Source of the DNA: Microbacterium sp. MYb45
Lineage (GTDB): Bacteria; Actinomycetota; Actinomycetes; Actinomycetales; Microbacteriaceae
Direction: 5' to 3'
DNA: 64,000 nt
Assembly: GCF_002979655.1 (NCBI RefSeq)
Contig: NZ_PCPG01000004.1
Span: forward strand, 186,001 to 250,000
The notes beneath the pieces are model-generated. The model made no database searches. It saw only the letters and a program-made list of their open reading frames with translations, and was not told the origin of the DNA. The position numbers were made by a program, and so were the translations under genes. Positions 9,095-18,018 of the stretch are shown piece by piece. Within the stretch, counting starts at the first letter, position 1, and each line of letters starts with the position of its first letter.

Positions 9095-10804
9095 CTATCG
9101 GATACGAGTCGGGTTCGGAACGGCATCCAGCAGCTGGATCGTGTACGGGTCCTCCGGATGCTGCAGCACCTCGGCGGTCTCGCCGCGTTCGACCACGCGG
9201 CCGCCGTTGAGCACCAGGATGTTCTGCGTCACGAGCCTCGCGCTCAGCAGGTCGTGCGTGATGTAGAGCATGCTGATGCCCCATCTCTCGCGCAGATCCT
9301 CCAGCAGCGCCAACACGCCCGCACGCAGCGAGACGTCGAGCATCGAGACCGGCTCGTCGGCGATGAGCACCTGCGGGTCGCTCGCGAGCGCCCGGGCGAT
9401 CACGACGCGCTGCCGCTGCCCACCCGAGAGCTGATGCGGCAGCTTCGCCGCGAACTGCTCGACGGGGGTGAGGCCCACGGTCTCGAGCAGCTCGAGCACC
9501 CGCGCCCGCGCCTCCTGCCCGCGCAGCTTCGTGTAGTTCATGACCGGGCGCGTCAGCGCGTACTCGACCGTGTGCAGCGGGTTGAGTGCTGCGTACGGAT
9601 CCTGGAACACCATCTGCACGTCCTTGCGCAGGTCGCGCAGACCGCGGCGCTTGAGGGTCGCCACGTCGACATCGCCGAAGCGGACGGTGCCGGAGGTCGG
9701 CTTCTCGACGCCGGTGAGCATCTTCGCGATGGTCGACTTGCCCGAACCCGAGGCGCCGACGAGCGCGAGCGCCTCCCCCGGCTCCAGCCGGAACGACACG
9801 TCGTCGACGGCCGTCACGGCATCCTGTCCGCGGCGCGGCGCCGGGTAGTGCTTGGACACCCCGTCGACCACGATCGCCGCATCCGCCCGACGCGCATCCC
9901 GAGACGACACGGTCGGCAGCGTCTCCGTCACGTCGGTGCGCGAACGGCCTTCGGCGCGCCGCGTCCCGAGGTCGACGAAGCCGGGGATCGACAGGGTCTT
10001 CGCCCGCGGGTCCGCGTAGTGGCTGAGCAGCATGCGCGTGTACTCGTCCTTCGGCCGCTGCAGGATGTCGATGCTCGGCGCGTCCTCGACGATGCGCCCC
10101 TCGTGCATCACCATCACCCGGTCGGTGGCCTCGAGCACGATGCCGAGATCGTGGCTGATGAGGATGGCCGTGAACTGCTCGGCCCGCTGCAGTTCCTTGA
10201 TCGTGTCCATGACGGCGTGCTGCACGAGCACGTCGAGTGCGGTGGTCGGTTCGTCGAAGACCATGAGCTGCGGCTCCAGCGACAGCGCGAGCGCGATCGA
10301 GGCACGCTGGCGCATACCGCCGGAGAGCTCCCCGGGGTAGCGGGCGAGCACCGAGGCGTCGAGGCCGACCTTGCCGATGAGCTCGCGGGCCCGGGCCTCC
10401 CGGTCGCCCTTGGGCACGTGGCCGTGGGCGGCGAAGATGTCGCGGAAGTGGTTGCCCACCGTGCGCACCGGGTTGAGCGCATTCATGCCCGACTGCAGCA
10501 CCATGGCGAAACCGCCCTGACGCTGACGACGCAGCTCCTCGGCATCCAGCTCGCGGATGTCGCGCCCGCCGAAGAGGATGCGGCCTCCGCTGATGCGTGC
10601 CGGCGGCTTCTGCAGCCGCGTCAGCGCGAAGCCGAGGGTCGACTTGCCCGACCCCGACTCGCCGACGAGTCCGACGAACTCGCCGCGACGCAGCGAGAAC
10701 GAGACGTCGTGGACGGCGGCGACCGGCGTCGCCCCGGGTGAGGCGTATTCGACGGAGAGGGAGTCGACCTCCAGCAGCACATCATTCGTGTTCATGGCGG
10801 TCAT
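9095..10804 (-). CDS. ABC transporter double ATP-binding protein (DppD-DppF fusion type)
   Basis: The 569-residue cytoplasmic protein contains two complete ABC ATPase domains. The first has Walker A GESGSGKST (48-56), signature LSGGMRQR and Walker B MVFDEPT. The second has Walker A GASGSGKST (350-358) and LSGGQRQR. This peptide/nickel-type fused arrangement energises the two upstream permeases. The ATG at 10804 overlaps the stop of the permease by four bases (ATGA), which decides the start against longer in-frame options. In this context it should drive oligosaccharide rather than peptide import, as known for cellobiose transporters of this family. Confidence 0.92.
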   Translation of the reverse strand: MTAMNTNDVLLEVDSLSVEYASPGATPVAAVHDVSFSLRRGEFVGLVGESGSGKSTLGFALTRLQKPPARISGGRILFGGRDIRELDAEELRRQRQGGFAMVLQSGMNALNPVRTVGNHFRDIFAAHGHVPKGDREARARELIGKVGLDASVLARYPGELSGGMRQRASIALALSLEPQLMVFDEPTTALDVLVQHAVMDTIKELQRAEQFTAILISHDLGIVLEATDRVMVMHEGRIVEDAPSIDILQRPKDEYTRMLLSHYADPRAKTLSIPGFVDLGTRRAEGRSRTDVTETLPTVSSRDARRADAAIVVDGVSKHYPAPRRGQDAVTAVDDVSFRLEPGEALALVGASGSGKSTIAKMLTGVEKPTSGTVRFGDVDVATLKRRGLRDLRKDVQMVFQDPYAALNPLHTVEYALTRPVMNYTKLRGQEARARVLELLETVGLTPVEQFAAKLPHQLSGGQRQRVVIARALASDPQVLIADEPVSMLDVSLRAGVLALLEDLRERWGISMLYITHDLLSARLVTQNILVLNGGRVVERGETAEVLQHPEDPYTIQLLDAVPNPTRIR

Positions 10805-11715
10805 CGGCCCTTCCCCTCTCGCAGGCGCGGATTCGAGATGCCGTCCACGCCGAAGTTGATCAGTGTCAGGCTCAGCGCCAGCAGTGCGATGCACAGACCG
10901 GGGGCGAACAGCAGCAGCCACTGCCCGGTGAGCAGGGAGTTGGAGTTCTGCGCCCAATAGAGCATGGTGCCCCAGCTGACGATGCTGGAGTCACCGAGGC
11001 CGAGGAACTCCAGGCCGGCCTCGGCGAGGATCGCCGCCGTCGCCGCTCCGAAGAGCGTGCCGGCGATGATCGACGTCATGTTCGGCAGGATCTCGCGGAA
11101 CACGATGCGCGTCCGGCTGTCCCCCGAGAACTGCGCCGAGGTGACGAAGTCGTTGCCGCGCAGCGACTGCGTCTGGCTGCGGAGCACGCGAGCGCCCCAC
11201 GCCCAGCCGGTCACCACGATCACGGCGATGATCATCAGGATGCCGCCGTTCTGCAGGTAGGCGGCGATCACGATCATGAGAGGCAGGCCCGGGATCACGA
11301 GGAAGAGGTTGACGATGAAGCCGACCACCTCGCCCGCGAAGCCGCGCATGTAACCCCAGCTGAGGCCGATGAGCACGGCGACGATGGTGGACAGGATGCC
11401 GGCGGCGAAGCCGACCAGCAGGCTGATCTGCGCACCGTAGATGAGCTGGCTGAGCACGTCCTCTCCCGCGGCGGTCGTGCCGAGCCAGTGCGCCCAGGAC
11501 GCGTCGGCGTTGCGGTCGAACCCGTTCTCCTTCGGCCCGTAGGGGGCGAGGACCGGGGCGAACACCGCGACCAGCACGAAGAAGGCGAGGATGCAGAGGC
11601 CGAGTCGGGCCTTGCCGTTGCTCCAGAGGGTGGCGACCATGCGCCCGAAGGCGCGCCACGGGCTAGGCGCGGCGATGCGCTCGGCGGGGATCTTGACGTT
11701 CATGGTGGAAGTCAT
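10801..11715 (-). CDS. ABC transporter permease, DppC/OppC type
   Basis: The 304-residue inner-membrane protein has about six helices and the BPD_transp_1 domain with an EAA-loop-like segment (LRGNDFVTSAQFSGDSRTRI), which docks the ATPase. An N-terminal OppC-type extension precedes the first helix, and the WLGTTAAGEDVLS segment is typical of DppC/OppC. It is the second permease of the beta-glucoside-type importer. Start and stop each overlap a neighbour by four bases, so translation of permease, permease and ATPase is coupled. Confidence 0.92.
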   Translation of the reverse strand: MTSTMNVKIPAERIAAPSPWRAFGRMVATLWSNGKARLGLCILAFFVLVAVFAPVLAPYGPKENGFDRNADASWAHWLGTTAAGEDVLSQLIYGAQISLLVGFAAGILSTIVAVLIGLSWGYMRGFAGEVVGFIVNLFLVIPGLPLMIVIAAYLQNGGILMIIAVIVVTGWAWGARVLRSQTQSLRGNDFVTSAQFSGDSRTRIVFREILPNMTSIIAGTLFGAATAAILAEAGLEFLGLGDSSIVSWGTMLYWAQNSNSLLTGQWLLLFAPGLCIALLALSLTLINFGVDGISNPRLREGKGR

Positions 11716-12692
11716 CGGCGTGTCCTCGGGTCGAGAACCCCGTAGAGGATGTCCACGAGGAAGTTGGCGATGAGCACGCTCACGGTGATCATCAGGAAGA
11801 GCGCCTGCATGAGCGGGTAGTCCTGCCCGATCACGGCGTTGAAGAGCAGGTACCCGATGCCGGGATAGCCGAACACCTGCTCGACGAGGATCGATCCGCC
11901 CACGACACCGCCGAGCGTGAGCCCGAAGCCGGTGAGGTTCGGCAGGATCGCGTTGCGCGCGGCGTAGCGGAGGGCGATCGTGCGGCCGTGCAGCCCGTTC
12001 GCCTCGCCGAAGGTGATGTAGTCCTCACCGAGCGTGTTGATCATGGCGTTGCGCATCCCGATGATCCAGCCGCCGAGTGAGGTGAGCAGGATCGTCAGGG
12101 CCGGCAGGAACGCGTGGCTGAGCAGGTCTCCGAGGAACTCCCAGGTGAACCCGGGGGTCGTCGTGGCGGAGTAGGCGCCGGTCGTCGGGAACCAGTGCAG
12201 CACGTAGCCGAAGAAGAACAGCAGCAGCAGCGCGGTCCAGAAGTAGGGGAACGTGCTGAGGAAGGAGCCCGTCAGCGTCGGCAGCGTGTCGAGCCAGGTA
12301 CCTCGACGCCAGGCGGCCGCGACGCCGATGAGGGTGCCGATCACGAACGCGAGGATCGTGACGATGCCGACCAGGGCGATCGTGTACGGCAGTGCGGTGG
12401 ACACCATGCTCGCGACCGACTGCGGGTAGAACGTGTACGAGACGCCGAAGTCGAGCCGCACGACCTGGCCGAGGTAGGCGATGTACTGATCCCACAGCGA
12501 CCCGGTCGGCACGCCCAGCTGGGCTTCGATGGCGGCGCGCGTGGCGTCGGACACCGGCCCGTTCTGGGACAGCTTGGCGATGGCGGCATCCGCCGGGGAA
12601 CCCGGCATCATGCGCGGGAGGAAGAAGTTCAGGGTGACGGCGGCCCACAGGGTGAGCACGAACAGGCCGAACTTCTGGAGCACGTACTTCAC
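11712..12692 (-). CDS. ABC transporter permease, DppB/OppB type
   Basis: This 326-residue integral membrane protein has the OppB layout: one N-terminal helix (residues 8-28), a long extracytoplasmic segment, then five helices of the BPD_transp_1 domain with the ATPase-contact loop LGEDYITFGEANGLHGRTI. The GTG start at 12692 overlaps the stop of the substrate-binding protein by four bases (GTGA). It pairs with the downstream DppC-type permease to form the channel of the importer. Confidence 0.92.
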   Translation of the reverse strand: MKYVLQKFGLFVLTLWAAVTLNFFLPRMMPGSPADAAIAKLSQNGPVSDATRAAIEAQLGVPTGSLWDQYIAYLGQVVRLDFGVSYTFYPQSVASMVSTALPYTIALVGIVTILAFVIGTLIGVAAAWRRGTWLDTLPTLTGSFLSTFPYFWTALLLLFFFGYVLHWFPTTGAYSATTTPGFTWEFLGDLLSHAFLPALTILLTSLGGWIIGMRNAMINTLGEDYITFGEANGLHGRTIALRYAARNAILPNLTGFGLTLGGVVGGSILVEQVFGYPGIGYLLFNAVIGQDYPLMQALFLMITVSVLIANFLVDILYGVLDPRTRR

Positions 12693-14368
12693 TTGTCGTC
12701 CTCCTTGACTCGCTCGAGCCGCGTGAAGATGCCCAGCGGCGCGGAATCGTAGTTCTGCGGAATCATGTACGGGTCTTCCTCACTCGGCCAGCCGGTGAAC
12801 TTGGCGTCGTTGAACAGACCCCAGATGCCGCCGTAGTAGAGGCCGATCACGGGCATCTCGTCGTAGACGATGCCCTGCAGCTCCTTCACGATCTCGGCCT
12901 GGCGATCGGTGTCGACGGTCTCGCGGTACTCGGCCAGCAGCGCGTCGGCCTCGTCCGAGCGGTAGCGCTCGAAGTTGTTGGCGGTCGTCTCGCCCGATGG
13001 CACGTAGAACTCGCTGGAGAGCAGGTTGTTGTAGGCCTGGTAGACGTCGCCGTTGCCCATGCCGCCGATCGCCATCTCGAAGTCGCCGTTGCTGATCGCG
13101 CTCTGGTATCCCGCGGGCTGCGGGAGCTTGAGCGTGACCTTCACGCCGACCTCGGCGAGCTGACTGCGCACGGTCTGCGCCGCCCTGGTCCAGTCGGTGA
13201 AGCCGTTGGCCGTGGTCAGCGCGAACTCGAGCTGCTCACCGTCGGCGTCCACGAGCCGGTCGCCGTCGAGGGTGTAGCCCGCCTTCTCGAAGGCTTCGAG
13301 CGCAGCATCCGTGTCCTGCGTGATCATGCCCTCGTCGGGGATGCTCGGGTCGAGATACTCCTCCTGGTTCGGGAGGATCAGTCCGGTCTGGCCGGCGGGC
13401 TCCATGTACCCCTCGGAAGCGGTCTCGGCGATCTCCTCGCGATCGAGGGAGAGCGCGATGCCTCGGCGGACGTTCACGTCGTCGAAGGGGGCGACCTCGA
13501 GGTTCGGCATCAGGGCGATCACGCCGCCCGGCGGGAACCACCACTTGTTGTCCGGACTCGCCGCACCCCAGGTGCCCTCCACGTCGGAGATGAACGAGTA
13601 CGCCCAGTCGTATCCGCGGCTCACGGTGTCGAGCTGCGAGTTGGTCGAGGGCAGGATGATGTGCTCGATCTCGATCTTGTCGGCCTGCCAGTAGTCGGGG
13701 TTGCGGTCCATCGAGTACTGCTGGTCGTTGTAGTTACCGAGCACGAACGGCCCGGTCCCGACCGGTGTCTCGTTGCGGTACGTGGCGGGGTCCTTCACGT
13801 CGGCCCAGAGGTGCTCCGGCACGATCATGGTCTGGCCGAGGATCGGCAGCGACGGAGCATCCTCGGTCTGGAGGTGCATGATCACGTCGTCGCCCTCGGT
13901 CTCGACGCTCTCCAGATGCTGCCAGGCACCCTTGATGTCGAGCGCGGGGTTGTCCTTGAGCAGCTGGAACGTGAAGGCCACATCGTCCGGCGTCAGGTCT
14001 TCGCCGTCGCTCCACTCGACGTCGTCGCGGATCGTCATGACGATGGTGCGGGCGTCGGGCTGCGTCCACTCGGTCGCCAGCCAGGGGTTCTGCGTGCCGT
14101 CGAGCGGGTTGACCAGGATCAGCGGCTCGTAGATCCACCGCGACGCCGTGCGCGTGTTGGTGAGATACGGGTTGAAGTTCCTCGTGAAGAACGGGTTGCC
14201 CTTGTCGGCGTTGATCAGCATCGTGTCGTCGCCGATCGAGGGATCGGGTTGGGATGTGATCTGGATGCTGCAGCCGCTCAATGCGACTGCGGCTGCTGCA
14301 AGGCCGACGATCGCCGCTCTGCGCCAGCGTCCCATCATCCGCGCTCTCGGTGTTCTGCCACCGGACAT
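12689..14368 (-). CDS. ABC transporter substrate-binding lipoprotein (SBP_bac_5)
   Basis: The 559-residue protein is a family 5 extracellular solute-binding lipoprotein. A basic N-terminus and hydrophobic helix lead to the lipobox LSGC (Cys33). The mature part has the family's FTRNFNPYLTN and YEPLILVNP segments. Family 5 proteins bind oligopeptides or, in several thermophiles and actinobacteria, cello-oligosaccharides. The beta-glucosidase in this operon argues for the latter. I chose the ATG at 14368 because GAGGTGG precedes it. An ATG at 14380 is an alternative. Transcription should start near 14414 from a promoter covered by a LacI-type operator. Confidence 0.9.
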   Translation of the reverse strand: MSGGRTPRARMMGRWRRAAIVGLAAAAVALSGCSIQITSQPDPSIGDDTMLINADKGNPFFTRNFNPYLTNTRTASRWIYEPLILVNPLDGTQNPWLATEWTQPDARTIVMTIRDDVEWSDGEDLTPDDVAFTFQLLKDNPALDIKGAWQHLESVETEGDDVIMHLQTEDAPSLPILGQTMIVPEHLWADVKDPATYRNETPVGTGPFVLGNYNDQQYSMDRNPDYWQADKIEIEHIILPSTNSQLDTVSRGYDWAYSFISDVEGTWGAASPDNKWWFPPGGVIALMPNLEVAPFDDVNVRRGIALSLDREEIAETASEGYMEPAGQTGLILPNQEEYLDPSIPDEGMITQDTDAALEAFEKAGYTLDGDRLVDADGEQLEFALTTANGFTDWTRAAQTVRSQLAEVGVKVTLKLPQPAGYQSAISNGDFEMAIGGMGNGDVYQAYNNLLSSEFYVPSGETTANNFERYRSDEADALLAEYRETVDTDRQAEIVKELQGIVYDEMPVIGLYYGGIWGLFNDAKFTGWPSEEDPYMIPQNYDSAPLGIFTRLERVKEDDK

Positions 14369-14420
14369 CTGCCACCTCATGTCGTCTCTGTCATGACCGA
14401 CGGCCTGCGCCGCCTCAGCG

Positions 14421-14450
14421 ATTGTAAGCGCATACATTTTTCGAAAGCAA
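14421..14450 (-). promoter_or_regulatory. promoter of the beta-glucoside ABC/GH1 operon
   Basis: On the minus strand TTGCTT (14445-14450) and TACAAT (14421-14426) are separated by 18 bases, a sigma-A-type promoter that would give a 5' leader of about 45 bases before the ATG at 14368. Unlike most promoters here it is not leaderless. Confidence 0.65.
14423..14436. promoter_or_regulatory. LacI-family operator overlapping the -10 and spacer
   Basis: TGTAAGCGCATACA is a near-perfect palindrome with the central CG typical of LacI/GalR-family sites. It covers the spacer and most of the -10 of the ABC/GH1 promoter, the classic position for repression. The adjacent LacI gene is the obvious ligand-responsive repressor. 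Confidence 0.75.
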
Positions 14451-14486
14451 CCCCTTGACACCGGCGTGGCGCCGTGCCGCGGGGCG

Positions 14487-15593
14487 TCAGGAAGGGCGCT
14501 GCGAGCTCTCGCGAAGGAGGATCTGCAGCGGCAGACGGGCCAGTACCGGCTCGGCGTCCACGTTCTCCAGGCGGCGGGCGAGCACCTGCACCGCTGCCCT
14601 CCCCAGGTCGATCATGGGCTGGCGGATCGTGGTGAGCGGGGGGCGGGACAGCGCCGCCGCCTCGATGCCGTCGAACCCGGTCACGATAACGTCGTCCGGC
14701 ACGCGGATGCCGGCGCCGCGCAGCACATCGAGCGCGCCGAGCGCCATCTGGTCGTTCGCCGCGATCAGGGCCGCGGGAGCCCCGGATGCGACGAGTTCCT
14801 CGGCGGCACGACGGCCGGATCCGCGCGTGAAGTCGCCGCGGAGAACGGACACGTCGTCGAGGGAGCGGCCGGCAGCCGTGACCGCCGCCGCGAAACCCTC
14901 CCACCGCTGCAGGCCGTCCGGAGAGTCCGCCGGTCCGGCGAGGAAGGCGAGCCGCCCGTCCCCCACCTGGGCCAGGACGTGCCGGGTCAGCTCGGCCATC
15001 GCCTCGGCGTTGCTCACGGTGACGTGGTCGTAGTGGTCGCCGCGCGGCGGCCCGGAGAGCACCACGACCGGGATCCGCCGGGCGAGGCGCGCCAGCACGT
15101 CGTCGGGCACACTGCTCGCGAGCACCATGAGGCCGTCGACGCGGCCGGCCATGTCGCGCACCGTCGAGCGATCGGGATCGTCGCGTCCGACGCCGACCAT
15201 GAGCACGAAACCCTGCTTCCAGGCCTCCAGCTCCGCGCCGCGCAGCACCTCGTCGAGGAAGAGCATCGAGGTGTGGCCGTCGTCGGCATCCGCGTCATCG
15301 CGGACGATCGCGAACGGCGGCGCATCGGCGTCGGAGAGCACGTCCAGCGGCGGAGCGTCTTCCGCGGCGTCGAACCCGGGAAAGTACAGCCCGAGCACCC
15401 CGGTGCGGCGCTCCGCGAGACCCCGGGCACTGCCGCTGGGCACATAGCCCAGGGCGGACACGGCATCGAGCACGCGCTCCCGCGTGACCGGACGCACCGC
15501 ATCCGGCGAGCGCAGCACGCGCGACACGGTGGCGATGGACACGCCGGCCCGATCGGCCACGTCGTACACGGTCGCCGCCTTGCTCACGGTCAT
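14487..15593 (-). CDS. LacI-family transcriptional repressor
   Basis: The 368-residue protein has the LacI helix-turn-helix at the N-terminus (TVYDVADRAGVSIATVSRVL, about residues 8-27) followed by a periplasmic-binding-protein-like sugar sensor domain. It lies immediately upstream of the ABC/GH1 operon, whose promoter carries a LacI-type palindrome. It therefore most likely represses beta-glucoside uptake until the inducer sugar is present. The ATG at 15593 overlaps the rsmI stop by four bases, so the repressor is made from the constitutive rsmI transcript and is not obviously autoregulated. Confidence 0.92.
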   Translation of the reverse strand: MTVSKAATVYDVADRAGVSIATVSRVLRSPDAVRPVTRERVLDAVSALGYVPSGSARGLAERRTGVLGLYFPGFDAAEDAPPLDVLSDADAPPFAIVRDDADADDGHTSMLFLDEVLRGAELEAWKQGFVLMVGVGRDDPDRSTVRDMAGRVDGLMVLASSVPDDVLARLARRIPVVVLSGPPRGDHYDHVTVSNAEAMAELTRHVLAQVGDGRLAFLAGPADSPDGLQRWEGFAAAVTAAGRSLDDVSVLRGDFTRGSGRRAAEELVASGAPAALIAANDQMALGALDVLRGAGIRVPDDVIVTGFDGIEAAALSRPPLTTIRQPMIDLGRAAVQVLARRLENVDAEPVLARLPLQILLRESSQRPS

Positions 15594-16417
15594 GCCCCTC
15601 CGGAGCGGGCGGCCAGCGCGGCCTGGTAGAGGTCGCGGGAGGAGAGGCCGGTGAGCGCGGCGACCTCGGACGCGGCATCCTTCAGGCGGATGCCGTCGGC
15701 GACGAGCTTCTGCACCTGGGCGAGCGCGTCCTCCGGGGAGGCGTCGCGGCGGGAAGCCCCCTCGACGACGACGACGATCTCGCCCTTGACGCCGTCCTCG
15801 GCCCAGGCGACCAGCTCGGATGCCGTGCCGCGGCGCACCTCCTCGTACAGCTTCGTGAGTTCGCGGCACACCGCGATCCGCCGCTCGTCGCCGAACGCCG
15901 CCCCCATGTCGGCGAGCGCGCTCGCGAGGCGGGCGGGCGACTCGAAGAACACCATGGTGCGGGGTTCCGCGGCGAGCGCGCGAAGGGTCGAGCGGCGCTC
16001 CCCCGGCTTGCGCGGCAGGAATCCCTCGAACGTGAAGCGGTCGGTGGGGAGGCCCGAGATCGCGAGCGCCATCAGCACCGCACTCGGACCGGGGATCGCG
16101 GTCACCGTCACACCCTGGGCCACGGCCTCGGCGACCAGCCCGTAACCGGGATCGCTGACGGTCGGCATCCCGGCGTCGCTCATCACGACGATGTCGGTCT
16201 CCGCGGCGAGGGCGGCGAGCTCCGCCGCCTTCTGCTTCTCGTTGTGGTCGTGCAGCGCGATCAGGCGCGGACGGTTGTCGATCTGCAGCGCCTTCAGGAG
16301 TCGCACGGTGGTGCGGGTGTCTTCCGCGACGACGACCTCGGCGTTCTCCAGCACCTCCACCAGGCGGCGGGACGCGTCGCCGAGATTTCCGATCGGAGTG
16401 GCGGCGAGGATGATCAC
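15590..16417 (-). CDS. rsmI: 16S rRNA (cytidine-1402-2'-O)-methyltransferase RsmI
   Basis: RsmI methylates the ribose of C1402 in the decoding centre of 16S rRNA. The 275-residue tetrapyrrole-methylase-fold protein shows the family blocks ATPIGNLGDAS, VVAEDTRTT, SDAGMPTVSDPG and SGLPTDRFTFEGFLPRK. The GTG start at 16417 has TAAGCT six bases upstream and is predicted leaderless. It diverges from the protein mannosyltransferase gene across 35 bases, an arrangement common in actinobacteria, and is followed by the overlapping LacI gene. Confidence 0.96.
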   Translation of the reverse strand: MIILAATPIGNLGDASRRLVEVLENAEVVVAEDTRTTVRLLKALQIDNRPRLIALHDHNEKQKAAELAALAAETDIVVMSDAGMPTVSDPGYGLVAEAVAQGVTVTAIPGPSAVLMALAISGLPTDRFTFEGFLPRKPGERRSTLRALAAEPRTMVFFESPARLASALADMGAAFGDERRIAVCRELTKLYEEVRRGTASELVAWAEDGVKGEIVVVVEGASRRDASPEDALAQVQKLVADGIRLKDAASEVAALTGLSSRDLYQAALAARSGGA

Positions 16418-16423
16418 CCGCCC

Positions 16424-16429
16424 AGCTTA
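16424..16429 (-). promoter_or_regulatory. leaderless -10 for rsmI
   Basis: TAAGCT on the minus strand ends six bases before the GTG of rsmI. It lies 11 bases from the -10 of the divergent mannosyltransferase gene. Confidence 0.7.
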
Positions 16430-16440
16430 GGCGGGTTGTC

Positions 16441-16446
16441 TAGGCT
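16441..16446 (+). promoter_or_regulatory. leaderless -10 for the protein mannosyltransferase
   Basis: TAGGCT ends six bases before the GTG at 16453, with no ribosome-binding site in between. Confidence 0.7.
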
Positions 16447-16452
16447 GGACCG

Positions 16453-18006
16453 GTGACCGCGCCCGTGCCCCTGCTCCCTGCCCCCGAGGCACGGCTGACG
16501 CGATACGGGCGACTTCGCGACCGCGTGCTCCTCGATCCCGACTGGGGCCGCGCCATCCGGTGGCTCGCCCCACTGGTCATCACCGCGCTGGCCGCGGTCC
16601 TCCGGCTGATCGGCGTCGCCCATCCGCACGAGCTGGCATTCGACGAGACCTACTACGTCAAGGACGCCTGGTCGCTGTGGACCCTGGGCTACGAAGGCAC
16701 CTGGGGCGACGGCGCGAACCAGGCGTTCCCGACCGGCGAGGATCTTCCGCTCTCCGACCAGGGCGCGTTCATCGTGCATCCGCCGCTGGGCAAGTGGCTG
16801 ATCGCGCTGGGCATGGCGATCGGCGGCCCGGAGAACAGCGGCGGCTGGCGGCTGGCCACCGCGCTCTTCGGCACGGCATCCGTCTTGCTGGTGTACCTGA
16901 TCGCCCGGCGCCTCAGCGGTTCGGTGGTCGTCGCGAGCGTGGCCGGAACCCTGCTCGCGATCGACGGACTCAGCATCGTGATGAGCCGGATCGCCCTGCT
17001 CGACGGCATCCTGACGTTCTTCATCCTGCTGGGCGTGCTGTTCGTGCTGATCGACCGGCAGCGGACGATCCCCGTGCTCGAGAGGCGCGACCCCGACGCG
17101 CCGGATCCGTTCTGGGGGCCCGTGCTGTGGCGCCGTCCGTGGCTGGTCGCCGCGGGGCTCGCCCTGGGCGCGGCGTGCGCCGTGAAGTGGTCGGGACTCT
17201 ACGTCCTCGCCGGCTTCGGGCTGTACGTCGTGATCACCGATGCCCTGGCCCGGCGCCGCGCGGGCGTGGTGCTGTGGCCGACCGCCGCCGCATTCCGCCA
17301 GGGGCCCGTCTCATTCGTACTGCTCGTCTTCCCCGCCCTCGCGGTGTACCTCATCAGCTGGACCGGCTGGCTCGTGACCGCCGGCGGCTATGACCGCAAG
17401 AGCGACACCAACCCCCTGCTCGCACTGTGGAAGTACCACGAGTCCATGCTCGGATTCCACGTGGGCCTGAGCCGCGGGCACCCCTATGCGAGCCCCGCGT
17501 GGGAGTGGCCGCTGCTGCTGCGTCCGACCGCGGTCTGGGTCGACCCCTCCCCCTCGGGTTGCGGCACGGATCACTGCATCGGCGTGATCTCCGCCGTCCC
17601 CAATCCGCTCATCTGGTACGGCGGGGTCGCGGCCGCCGTCTACCTGATCTATCGACTCGTGCGGAGCTGGATCACCCGGCAGCCGGTCGGTCCGGAGCTG
17701 ACCGTTCCGCTCGTCGGCCTCGCGGTCACCTACCTGCCGTGGCTGATGTTCCCCGAGCGCACGATCTTCCAGTTCTACACGGTCGTGATGATGCCGTTCC
17801 TCGTGCTCGCCCTGGCGATGACGCTGCGGATCATCGCCGGACAGCGGGAGGATCCGCTGTACCGGCGGCAGTCCGGCGAGCGCACGGTGATCATCTTCCT
17901 GACGTTCGTGGTGCTGGTCTCGGCGTTCTTCCTGCCGCTGTGGACCGGGATGAGCGTGCCGTACGAGTTCTGGTTGTTGCACAACTGGCTGCCCGGCTGG
18001 GTGTGA
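16453..18006 (+). CDS. protein O-mannosyltransferase (dolichyl-phosphate-mannose type)
   Basis: The 517-residue polytopic membrane enzyme belongs to the PMT family. These enzymes transfer mannose from polyprenyl-phosphate-mannose to Ser/Thr of exported proteins. The first extracytoplasmic loop carries the acidic catalytic motif in AFDETYYVKDAWSLW (about residue 65), and about ten further helices follow, ending in the FWLLHNWLPGW tail characteristic of the actinobacterial enzymes. The GTG start is fixed by a -10 hexamer six bases upstream. It diverges from rsmI and runs convergently into the Lrp gene with only 12 bases between the stops. Confidence 0.93.
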   Translation: MTAPVPLLPAPEARLTRYGRLRDRVLLDPDWGRAIRWLAPLVITALAAVLRLIGVAHPHELAFDETYYVKDAWSLWTLGYEGTWGDGANQAFPTGEDLPLSDQGAFIVHPPLGKWLIALGMAIGGPENSGGWRLATALFGTASVLLVYLIARRLSGSVVVASVAGTLLAIDGLSIVMSRIALLDGILTFFILLGVLFVLIDRQRTIPVLERRDPDAPDPFWGPVLWRRPWLVAAGLALGAACAVKWSGLYVLAGFGLYVVITDALARRRAGVVLWPTAAAFRQGPVSFVLLVFPALAVYLISWTGWLVTAGGYDRKSDTNPLLALWKYHESMLGFHVGLSRGHPYASPAWEWPLLLRPTAVWVDPSPSGCGTDHCIGVISAVPNPLIWYGGVAAAVYLIYRLVRSWITRQPVGPELTVPLVGLAVTYLPWLMFPERTIFQFYTVVMMPFLVLALAMTLRIIAGQREDPLYRRQSGERTVIIFLTFVVLVSAFFLPLWTGMSVPYEFWLLHNWLPGWV

Positions 18007-18018
18007 GGGTGTGAGGCA

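Noticed and set aside
4083..9266. A 1727-codon open frame on the plus strand.
   Set aside because: It lies antisense to tatD, metG, the molybdenum enzyme and GH1. It is Arg/Asp/Val-rich with no recognisable motif, as expected for a reverse frame of GC-rich genes.
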